Position numbers and translations under genes: made by a program. Source: Earliella scabrosa (Eukaryota > Basidiomycota > Agaricomycetes > Polyporales > Polyporaceae). From it: 64,000 bases of DNA. The notes under the pieces are model-generated. The model was not told the DNA's origin. It saw only the letters and a program-made list of their open reading frames with translations, and searched no databases. This document shows positions 46,305-55,671 of the stretch, in pieces. How positions within the stretch are numbered: the stretch's first letter is position 1; the number at the start of each line of letters is the position of its first letter. The stretch spans positions 2,232,001-2,296,000 of the forward strand of contig JABYQQ010000001.1 in NCBI GenBank assembly GCA_022605405.1. The letters run 5' to 3'.

Positions 46305-47328
46305 ATGAGTCTCATTCCACCTTCCGACTCGTCTCCAATACTCCGAATTTGTCGCACATGCCACGCCGCCCCTACCGACGATAGGAGGTTGAAACGCTGC
46401 ACTGGGTGTTTTGCGGGACCAGTGTACTGCAGCGTTGAATGCCAAAGGGCGGACTGGCCTATACATAGGTGAGGGTTGGCTTAGTTCTTTGTCAATTTGT
46501 CTGGAAGTCACACTCTCCTACAGGCTAGCCTTTCATCGGCTGGGTCAGGACAGTGACTTTTACCGGACTGTACTCGAGCCTGGTGCACAGTCCTTGGGCT
46601 TTCCATCGGCCCAGGCCCTATCTCAAGCACTTGCCGACTTTCTCCAGGCGCACAAATGGGCCTTCGCCATGGCCGTCAAGGCGCACAGGATCTTCAAGTA
46701 CGGCCACGATCTGGAGGCCTGTCGCTGGAATAAGCTCATCTGCTGCCATCTCGTATGCAACGGCCCGAAGCGAGACCCTACACACGCCTTCGGCTGGGAC
46801 AAGATTACCTGGAAGAATATTGACGAGTGGCTGGCCGAGATGCAGCTAAGTCACCTGCACTCACTCGTTACGGAGACGTACCGCAAGGCGCGGAGGTCAG
46901 CATACAGGCAGTTCGGGCGCGACCCCCGCTACATTGGCACGATACCGGTGTGCTTCACGATTGAAGGCCTCCCGCTCATCCTCTGGCACATGATGCCGCA
47001 GTACAGCCCCAAAGAGCCACTCGACCCCACGCTCGCGCATGACTCTCCGTGGGCGCGGGATATACTTGATGCCATGGCCATGTTCTGCTTGTTCAGTGTC
47101 AAGCAGCAGATCGTTCTACATTGCCCACCCACGCAAGACGGTCGCCGCGGACATGCCTTGCCGGGACATCTTGTCCGCTCGGATGGCAATTGGGTGTGGG
47201 AGCCGTACTTCGACGACTGGCTGGATCATTTGGCTGGCCGCGTTGATTGTCCTGGTATTGACCCCGTCCTCGAGGTCTGCGGACATCCCCCCGCGATGAT
47301 CATGGACGTCATGTCGGAATATCAGTAG
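46305..47328 (+). CDS. MYND-type zinc finger protein
   Basis: Predicted 322-aa protein with an N-terminal MYND zinc finger, a protein-protein interaction module common and expanded in Agaricomycetes. Two exons: 46305-46468 and 46524-47328. The finger spans about residues 15-52, with the ligand order C-R-T-C...C-T-G-C...YCSVECQRADWPIH, ending at the first exon boundary. The rest is an α-rich region of unknown function (FHRLGQDSDFYRTVLEPG, HKWAFAMAVKAHRIF, ETYRKARRSAYRQF). The finger and the C-terminal part lie in different frames and are joined by one 55-nt intron (GTGAGG...CTACAG). No SET domain is present. Confidence 0.82.
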
Positions 47329-47463
47329 TAACTGTGAGTCCTTCACGCTTTAGTCCCAGCAGCGTGTGTCCTGATCAACACCAGTTCCCAGTTCTGCTCG
47401 TGAATTCAATCTTTAGAATACGTAGACTTTCAATGGTGCGCGGCTGTAGAACCTTGGCGCTTA

Positions 47464-47479
47464 CGCGTGACGTCACGCG
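47464..47479. promoter_or_regulatory. 16-bp perfect palindrome with CRE core
   Basis: CGCGTGACGTCACGCG reads the same on both strands and contains the CRE/ATF octamer TGACGTCA, the consensus for bZIP dimers of the ATF/CREB class. It is about 455 bp upstream of the ComA-like start codon. Actual binding is inference. Confidence 0.5.
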
Positions 47480-47787
47480 CGGTAACTACGACCGGACACG
47501 CAGCCGTAGGGGCTCAACTAGGGCTCAACGCATGCTCTCAACTCTACAGTATGAACCGCATAGCCAGGAGAGCTACAATTAACCGTGCTGATGGGACAGC
47601 TCTGCTTCTGATACTAACCCGACTCGTCGCATAGGCTGAATCCGCTGCCAAGGGTGACTCCAGTCGCATGTCGAACAGTACAGGCGCAAGAGAACGCGAC
47701 AAACCGTAAGCATGATAAACTAGCTCTGTGGCTAGCTGTGGATTAACTCACAAGCTGCGGGTTAGTAGTGGGGATGGATGCAAGGTA

Positions 47788-47795
47788 TGACGTCA
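47788..47795. promoter_or_regulatory. CRE/ATF-type octamer TGACGTCA
   Basis: Second perfect octamer about 137 bp upstream of the ComA-like start codon; a third lies in intron 1 of that gene at 48279-48286. Use by a bZIP factor is inferred. Confidence 0.4.
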
Positions 47796-47931
47796 CGTTC
47801 GCCACCCAGCTTTGAATCAGTACTTATCCTCTAGCATCCGCTTCACTGAGAACCTACGGGCTTCGTCCCACCTGCCGCCGTCTTGCAACCACACGACGCT
47901 ATACCAGGCACCATAGTCTACTATCCCAATC

Positions 47932-49228
47932 ATGCTTTCGCGGACCATCTTCAGTCAGACTCTTCGCCGCCACATTCGGTCGCATACCATCCCCGCCGTA
48001 GCGCGGTCACTCCACGACACCCCAAGCCTCTCAACAAACGCCCATCCGTTCTCGTTCCTCCCTGCCAACTCGCTCGAGCCCAAGGCGTCTCGCAAGAAGG
48101 GTCTCACCGAGATTCGTGGCCCGTACTATGCGCCGGTCACCAAGACGTACCTCGACGAGCTCCTGAAGGACTGGGGCGAGTACGTCGACGGCATAAAGTT
48201 CGCTGGAGGCGCGTTTTCCCTCATGCCGGAGGATAGACTGCGCGCGCTCATTGAAATTGCGCACAAGCACGGTAAGTGTGACGTCATGTGTGCTATCACC
48301 TCTCAATCCAATTGCACTGACTTGGTGCGCTCTGGCGCAGGTTGCTATGTGAGCACAGGTGGATACATTGAGCGAGTGCTCTCCACGTCCGGCGGAGACA
48401 AGTCTGTGATATCAAAGTATCTGACAACGTGCAAGAACATGGGGTAAGTCTCGCGCGCGATTCCTGAACTCACAGAAGAAGCCATTAATCATCCCGAGAT
48501 AGCTTTGACGTCCTGGAGATTTCCTCTGGGTTCCTGTCCATCCCGACTGATGATTGGACATCACTCATAGAGTTTACCGCTGCGCATGGGCTAAAGCCGA
48601 AGCCTGAAGTTGGAATTCAGTGAGTCCCAACCCCCGAGCACGTTCACTGCATCGCTGATATTTGGACCTAGATGGGGTGCAGGCGGTGACGCATCCGTGG
48701 AAGAGCTCGAATCCGCCGGAACTCGTGATCCGAAGTGGCTTATTGACCGCGCGAAGGCGTTCCTAGATGCGGGCGCATATGTATGTTCTGTCGTAGTGTT
48801 ACATGTCATTGACGGTACTTACCCTATCCTCGCACAGATGATCATGATTGAAAGCGAAGGGATAACCGAGAACGTCAAGAACTGGCGTACGGACGTCATC
48901 TCAGCCGTCACCTCCGCGCTGCCCACAGAGAAGATCATGTACGCACCGCCTGTCTTTCATCCGTGCCGTATGATGCTCACGCATACGTCCGCCGCTCTTC
49001 AGGTTTGAAGCAGCAGAACCCGAGGTCTTCGCGTATCACATCCAAAATCAAGGGGCCCGCGCGAACCTCTTCGTCGACCATTCGCAGGTCGTGCAGCTCG
49101 CGTGTCTGCGCCGTGGCATCTGGGGCACCGGCAGCACCTTTGCGCGTGTCGTCACCTTCGAGGGTGCAGGCGAGCATTTCCGCAAGGGCGGCCGTGCGCT
49201 GCACAGCGAGCCTTCTGAGTCGTATTGA
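47932..49228 (+). CDS. Phosphosulfolactate synthase (ComA)/HSA32-like protein, probably mitochondrial
   Basis: TIM-barrel protein of the ComA family (PEP plus sulfite to phosphosulfolactate in methanogens); plant members are the heat-stress protein HSA32. 331 aa; six exons: 47932-48271, 48341-48443, 48503-48619, 48672-48780, 48838-48938 and 49003-49228. Conserved blocks are RKKGLTEIRGPYY, DGIKFAGGAFSLMP, VSTGGYIERVL, FDVLEISSGFLSIP, KPEVGIQWGAGG, MIMIESEGITENV and NLFVDHSQVVQLACLRRGIWG. The first 35 residues (MLSRTIFSQTLRRHIRSHTIP...) are basic and hydroxyl-rich without acids, resembling a mitochondrial presequence. Fungi do not make coenzyme M, so the reaction here is uncertain. CRE-like octamers lie upstream and in intron 1. 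Confidence 0.85.
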
Positions 49229-49471
49229 GTGCGACGCACGGTGTCCGCGTTCGTGATGAGAATGGTGAAAACATGGCGGCATGGCAGTTATGGACCTTGT
49301 ACTTGTATCGAGGCGTGTAGGTGTACTGACTGGGGACGAACAAATCGATTGGCCGTCGTCTCGAAGGGCACCACATCATTAGTCACTACTCGCAACCACA
49401 ACAGGCGGGATTTTGAGGCGACTGTACAGGGCTCTTCACCTATTTACTGGCGTTGAGACACGCTTCTTCCA

Positions 49472-51209
49472 TCAAGAACTCTCCTCCAAGAACTTCCGTA
49501 CTTCAGTTTTGATAAAGTCGCTGTCCTTCGCATTGGTCCCTCCCCCAGCTTGGATGGTATCTGTCAGCTATGAACGGTGAATGCCTAAGATTGGCATACC
49601 CATATGACCCCACACCGAATCGATCACGACGAGCTTGGACCCGTTCTTCATGAGCGACATCTCGATTTCGCTGTCCTCGGGCTGCACGTCCAGCATCAGA
49701 GCGTCATCCTGGTCATCTGACCGGGCAGCAAACACGCACGGGGAAGTACAAGTCGGTTTTGCACGGCATGATGAGCCCCTTCGCCTTGATCGCGCCCAGA
49801 GCGCTCGCAAAGCCGTCATCGTTGTGCGCCGCGCTGAACTTGGACGAGCCGACGAGGGTGACGTCGCCGTTCTGCCAGGTATGGAGGAGCGTGACGAGGT
49901 CGTTCGCGTCCCATGTCCCTAGGAAGCCGCCCTCCCACTCGATCCGGAGCGTGGGGCACGCGCCGCCCAGGCGGTATCCGTGCTCGCGGAACCACTGCAA
50001 GGCCATATGAACAGAAGGATGAGCACGAGTCCGGCACTATGCCACGACCTGGACACCCGCTGCTCGGTACAGTAAGTGGGATACGCACAGTTTGCCCGTA
50101 GGCCCAGGCGCTGTAGGCGCGACCGAACGCGCGCAGGCCGAATTGCGGCTCCTTGGTGTAATGACCGTTCTCGAAGTCCTTGGAGTTGACGAGAGCCGCC
50201 TTAGGGCCCTCGAGGAAGCTGCGATGGGTTTGAACGTTGGATGGGGCTACGGGACCACGGCTCGAGACTGGACGGGGCGAGACTCGGCACGCACCACTTG
50301 TTGTGCATGCTCGTGCGTGCGGAGCCACATATCGCGACGAACCTGAGTTAGGAGACGATGATCCAGTCAGTGTGTGCTCGTGCGGGAGGAGTCGGAGGAG
50401 GGCTTGCTTCTCGACGAAGTCTGGGTAGATGACCGGCCAGTAGTATGCCTGAGGAGAAGCTCAGCCTCTAATACTGGCGTATTAGCTCGGCGGAATAAGG
50501 ACGGTCACCTGTTGTCCTCCCATGCTGAAGCCAATCACACAAAGCACCTTCTTGATGTGAAGCGCATTCGTGAGGACGGCGTACTGCGCACGGCTGTCTG
50601 GCGGTGAGAACGCCGCGGATTCTGTACGGCAGGACCGCTCACATATTGTCTTCGTACGAGACGGCGGGGAAGTACGGTCCGTTATACGGGGGCGGCTAAC
50701 GCACGTTGTCAGCGGCGCAGGCACCAGGGTGGGATGCAGTCCGGTGAAACACGAGTTACCGTGTTGGATGGCGATGAAGACTGGGAGTTACGCGCGCAGG
50801 TTAGCGTATCAAGTGTATACGGAAGGCGCGGCGACCGCAGAAGCGTTCGTACCTCGCCATTCGAGAAGAGGGCGAACGTTACGATAAAATACTTCGTCGG
50901 GTCGAGTGCCTGCGCAACGTGAAGTCATCGCTGTGTGCGACGCCGCGGACCGCTCATGCACCTTGTCTGGCCCGATCATGTAGTCCTGGCCTAGCAGACC
51001 AACGTCTATTCCGTGCATCAGGTTTGGCAATGGCGAGTTAGGTTAATGGACATACTGTCAAGCCTCCCACCGTAGCATGTGGGAAAGACAACGCACGGGT
51101 TTGCAGGGTCGCCGTAAGTGCGGTAAGCTGTAAATGCGTCTGGGAGGACGCCCCCGACGACGGGGAACCGACCATGGCGGTAAATCTGCACGCTGCTACC
51201 TGACGACAT
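49472..51209 (-). CDS. α/β hydrolase of the homoserine-acetyltransferase-like group
   Basis: 342-aa α/β-hydrolase related to MetX/homoserine O-acetyltransferases; substrate unknown. Twelve minus-strand exons: 51209-51056, 50990-50962, 50909-50853, 50780-50760, 50695-50643, 50593-50509, 50448-50408, 50342-50298, 50218-50089, 49994-49740, 49681-49600 and 49548-49472. It shows FPTCYGGRLDSQDYMIG, KYFIVTFALFSNGE, PPYNGPYFPAVSYEDN, the nucleophile elbow GFSMGGQQ (S128), ICGSARTSMHNN, DLYFPPEDSE with the likely acid, and DSVWGHMAGG with the His (H316). Exons of 21 and 29 nt are required for continuity. The intron between 50408 and 50342 starts GCAAGC, a GC-AG intron; no GT donor restores EKFVAICG. 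Divergent from RPS23. Confidence 0.88.
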
Positions 51210-51724
51210 CGTTGAGGCGAGGGTGGGTCTACTCGAGAGCTAGACTCGGAGAACGGTATATGTGCCCATCGGCAACCCGATAGTATTATTAGTGCCAGAC
51301 AGAGTTCCCAAGACTTACGTTATGCGATGAGAGGCGTTCGCATCGATGGGATATCCCGTGTGCCAGCGCCAGGATCGCAATGCTGAGCCAAGGGTTAGTC
51401 TGAGAATGACCGTGGGCTGGATGAAGGAATGATGTTGCTCGCAGCGCGCAATGGCGCTATGTTCTGAACAGACTTATGTCAAGCAGCGTCTGGTAGCACA
51501 GGATTCAATTCTTCGACGACGGCAAGCATGAGAGCTGCACGCGGCGCGAGGCGGCGCGGTGGTGGAAGTGCGGAGGAAAGAGACTTTTCGGCGCCTGATG
51601 CTCGGCTGTGTGGCGGCGGGTCACGTGCTGGGAACGGGCAGGAACTTCACAGTTCTGGAGGTGAATTCGAACTCCGCCAGTACTACTCCTTCATCCGCAT
51701 CTACCACGGAACGCATCGTCAAGA
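51210..51724. promoter_or_regulatory. Divergent promoter, hydrolase / RPS23
   Basis: 515 bp shared between the α/β hydrolase (-) and RPS23 (+). No coding sequence. The 51530-51620 part is GC-rich (GCGGCGCGAGGCGGCGCGG), just upstream of the ribosomal protein gene, as expected for a strong promoter region. Confidence 0.45.
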
Positions 51725-52513
51725 ATGGGCTGTAAGTCGTCGCCCCTTCCCCTCGATGCCCAGCGCTGCTTGCTCGTCATGCTGAACGTCTGTCTGCGCA
51801 GCCAACAAACCCCGTGGATTGCAGGCAGCGCGCAAGTTGCGCAACGATCGCCGTGAAAATCGCTGGGTGAGTCTGCAGTTGCTATATCCCCCTTCCCGCC
51901 CCCCTCTCCCCTGCCTTGGTCATCCAAGTCGCTCAACGACTGTTCGTGTCGCAAACTGTAGGCGGATAAGGCGTACAAGAAGCGCGCCCTCGGCAACATC
52001 TACAAGACCTCCCCCACCGGAGGCTCCTCGCACGCAAAGGGTATCGTGCTGGAGAAGGTCGGCGTTGAGGCCAAGCAGCCCAACTCCGCTATCCGCAAGT
52101 GTGTCCGTGTCCAACTCATCAAGAACGGCAAGAAGGTCACCGCGTTCGTCCCGGTATGTCTAATCGCATCTCTCCCATTTCACCCCGTCAGGCCATGCCC
52201 GCTCGAGAGCGCTCTCGGCCTTGATGGCGCCGTTTGAAAACGCCACATCTGACCGCGGTGCTTGTCCCTTGCAGAACGATGGTTGCTTGAACTTCGTAGA
52301 CGAGAACGATGAGGTGCTCATCTCCGGCTTCGGTCGCCGGGGTAAGGCAAAGGGTGATATCCCTGGTGTCCGTTTCAAGATCGTCAAGGTCTCGGGCGTG
52401 GGTCTCTTGGCTCTCTGGAAGGAGAAGAAGGCGAGTGAACCTCGTTTCTCACAATCATGGCATTCCAGCCTAACCATAGTTGCTATGGTGTACAGGAGAA
52501 GCCGCGGTCATAA
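51725..52513 (+). CDS. RPS23: 40S ribosomal protein S23 (uS12)
   Basis: Universal small-subunit protein at the decoding centre, 145 aa. Five exons: 51725-51731, 51802-51866, 51962-52153, 52275-52430 and 52496-52513. It begins [20 protein letters not shown] and contains the invariant loop KQPNSAIRK, whose proline is hydroxylated in other eukaryotes. It ends [14 protein letters not shown] as in all RPS23. The first exon is only 7 nt (Met-Gly and one base). The last intron begins GCGAGT after GAGAAGAAG: the known C-terminus EKPRS is only reached with this GC donor, since the nearby GTGAAC donor gives the wrong frame. Length equals the family norm. Confidence 0.95.
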
Positions 52514-53123
52514 ACATATCATCGTCGCTTTCCGTTGTCCTCATTCGCACACCTCGCTGTCTTGAGCCTTCTGATGGCCGCGTCTGTACCAACTAGCTAA
52601 CATATGATCTCCGAATGAGCCGCAACCATTTATGCACTATGCCCCATGCCGAGCTGATGTAACTCGTTCAATATGATTGGCCGTTTTTCCTTCTCCGGGT
52701 TATGGCGGTCAGCGTCAGCTTTGGTGGATGGGGACGCCGCATGAGCAGCCTTTCAGTTCGGTGTGATCGTGTGCAGTATCTCCAAGTCGAAAGCTTGACA
52801 GCTTGCACATTTGTGAAAAGCGGATGTGTCAAGGGCGTTCGAACTTCGCGATGCCGACGGTGGCCTCCCTGTCGAGTCAAGTAGTAGTCAACAACCGCTA
52901 GACAGGTATGAGCATATAATCGTATTGCTGACTCGTCGTGCGATGAAGGCTAGCATGGACGATGCGGGACGTGTGACATATTATGTGATATACACTATGG
53001 GTTGAACCAGATAGCAAGCCGTCCATGGGGTTCCCGTACGAACGCAAACAAGATCCACCGGCACACGTAACCTCTCCCCTCCGCATCGATCCACTCAGCG
53101 CCCCCTGTCCGGCCGCAGCGATC
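52514..53123. other. Intergenic between convergent RPS23 and CDS1
   Basis: 3' flanks of two convergent genes. No coding or RNA feature recognised. Confidence 0.45.
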
Positions 53124-55296
53124 TCAGAGCTTGACGGACACGCCCTGGCTCTCGAGATAGCGCTTGAGGTCGGCTATGAGGTCGAGCTGCTCGTTGACCG
53201 TCAGGCCGCTGACGATCGTCTGGAGCACCGACCCGACGGTGACGTGGTGCTCGCGGATGATACTGCTGTAGTAGACGTATGTGAAGACGCCCATGAGGAA
53301 CCTAGGCGACGAGCTGCGTCAGCGACCATTCCCCCATACACCCATGTAAACCGGACTCACTGGCAGTCCATGCGGTCGGTCATACCACCGTGTCCGGGAA
53401 TGCTGTGTCCGAAGTCCTTAATGTCGAAGGCGCGCTTGAAGCCGGAGGCAAAGAACCCGCCGAACGGCGCCACGAGGGACGCGAAGCTGGCGAGGACAAG
53501 GACGTGGAGTAGGTAGGGGGCATAGGGGATAGTGTTGAAGTAATCTCCGAGCTAGGGCCCAAGCTCCGTCACGCCACGAAGCTCACGATTAATAGGTGCA
53601 CTCACCAATGGGCTGAGGAACAGGCGCATAGGCAGCGGCATCTCCCACTCCCTCCAGACAAACACGGGGTTGGGCTTGCAATGGAGCTGACCACTCCAAG
53701 CAGTCACGCCGAGATCGTTCATAGGGCAGATCATGTAGTCGAAGCGCATGAAGTACGCCCCCCAGAGAACACCGAAGATCATCGTGCTGAAGAACGCTCC
53801 GACGAAACCCTCGACCGTCTTCTTGGGCGACAGCTTGATGAGCGGGGTACGGCCGACGGTTATACCCCACACGTAGGCGAACACGTCGTTGCAGATGACG
53901 AGTGAAGCCGGTACCCAGAACCAGATGAGACCCTCAAGGATGTTGTTCACGACGAAGTGGCTGTCACCAAATCAGAGAAGGTACGTCGTTGAAAATGTCT
54001 GCAGAGGACGAACCTTGATACAACGATCAGAAGCAGTGTCATGTGCACCCAGCAGAACAGACCGAACTGCTGCTTGAGGTAGCCACGTTTGAGAGACAGC
54101 ACGAATCCGACGAATCCAATGAGGTACAGTGTGAAGCTGACGAAGCGGTGATTCGTTGCGAACGGGGTCAACTGGGCATTGGAGAACACAACGTGCTACC
54201 GAATGTCGTTCAGCAGCAGTGCGCGATTGAGGTACATCAAGACACACCTTGAAGTAGTAGATGATGCTCTCGCCATACAAGAAGTAGTTGGTGACGGCAA
54301 AGAAGTACCAGTTCAACGTCTTGCTCCACGGATCCCGACCTCGCACGTTCTCTTCGCCGACGTCCTTCCGCTTCAAGGAGAAGAGCGCAGTTACCTCACG
54401 ATACACCAAGGTTTGGCATAGCATGACCAAGACGATCATATATGCGTGTCCCAGGAGGAGGAGGACTTGACATGGCGACGCTCAACACGATGCCGAGCAC
54501 GAAGGATAAAAGTTGAGACTCACAGATGAAACCCCCAATCATGATGAACGTCCATAGCGTTCGCGTCACAAAGCTGCTCTTCTTCTTGCTCCCCTCTGGT
54601 TCGGCTGGCTTCTCGGGAGGGTTCTCGATGTCGTTCCGCCGCGCTACTAGCGCCTCCTTTTCTGAGGAGGCAGGCACAGAAGGCACACTTGCCTTAATGG
54701 AGGGCTTCACATCTGCTGACGCAGATGCGGGTGCGTACGCATGTTGCGCGGCGGGCGGAGGAGGAGCAGGCGCAGCAGCGGCGGGTTCGACTGGCGGTGC
54801 TTGCGGTGTTGACCCATTGACCTTCGGTAATGGATGCGCAGCCCCATTCGTGGGTTTGGGGATGACCGGGGGTTCAGGCTTGCTAGGCTCCTCGACCGCG
54901 AGCTCAGGCGGCGACACCACGGGCTCTTCGGCGGGCTCTTCCTCTGCAGGCTCCTCCGCCGATGCGGGTGGAGGAAGTACAGCGGGCTGTGCATCACCTC
55001 CCGCGGCCTTCTGCGCCCTGGCGGCGGCGCGTGCGGCCTTTTCCTGCTGGCGTTTCTCGATGCGGGCCAATGCCTTTTGCTTCTTGATTGCGCTCTTGGA
55101 CGGCTTGAGAGTCGACTCGGACGCGCTGGACCACGTCACTTGAGCGCGTTACGGACGACGAGAGCATAGCATCATACCTGTCGACCTCGGCCTGCGCACC
55201 GCTGTCGGTGAGCACTTCCTCCTCAAACTCCTCGCCGGACTCAACACCCAGCGCGTCCCAGGCAGTTTTGGAGGTGAACGGGGGGCGTGTGGACAT
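53124..55296 (-). CDS. CDS1: Phosphatidate cytidylyltransferase (CDP-diacylglycerol synthase)
   Basis: ER membrane enzyme that turns phosphatidic acid and CTP into CDP-diacylglycerol, the precursor of PI, PS and cardiolipin. 614 aa; seven minus-strand exons: 55296-55178, 55125-54524, 54465-54248, 54195-54014, 53960-53606, 53551-53361 and 53301-53124. The family signature is complete at about 528-554 ([20 protein letters not shown], then GMTDRMD). Several transmembrane helices precede it ([68 protein letters not shown]). The first ~215 residues are an unusual Ala/Pro/Glu-rich extension; yeast Cds1 is about 457 aa overall. The extension joins the enzyme through an open exon, so I keep it as one protein; a later Met start would be the alternative. 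Confidence 0.92.
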
Positions 55297-55671
55297 GGCA
55301 GATCGTGGTCGGGATGAACGAATGGAGCCTTCGTAGGCAGTGACGCTCCTGGCTATATGCGCCACACGTGCTTGAACTTTATGGTACGACCTGAGGCGCC
55401 CACTCTTGGCGAACTCGTCGAAAACACGGGCCTGTGGGTGAGGGTGTTCATGTAAGGTATGAATATGCAATACATTGACAACTATGGACACCAGATTCTG
55501 CAACAGCCACTTCTACAGGTACTAAAAAGACACGTTGTATATATGCGAGATGAGGAATATGCGACGAACAGCGTGAGGAGAGCAAGTCGATGAGGATCGT
55601 CCGGGGATGTTATGCAGGATAGATGTGTGATGTGCCTCCGAGCATGCGATGATAATAATGTAGGAATAAGG
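55297..55671. promoter_or_regulatory. CDS1 promoter and TOP1 3' flank
   Basis: Both neighbours are on the minus strand. This 375-bp gap should hold the CDS1 promoter and the TOP1 3' end. No coding feature is recognised. Confidence 0.45.

Larger units (their letters stand above)
47329..47931. other. Intergenic between MYND and ComA-like genes
   Basis: Holds the 3' flank of the MYND gene and the promoter of the ComA-like gene. It includes two perfect TGACGTCA sites, at 47468-47475 inside a 16-bp palindrome and at 47788-47795. A short CTAGCT-type inverted patch occurs near 47720-47740. No coding sequence is recognised. Confidence 0.5.
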
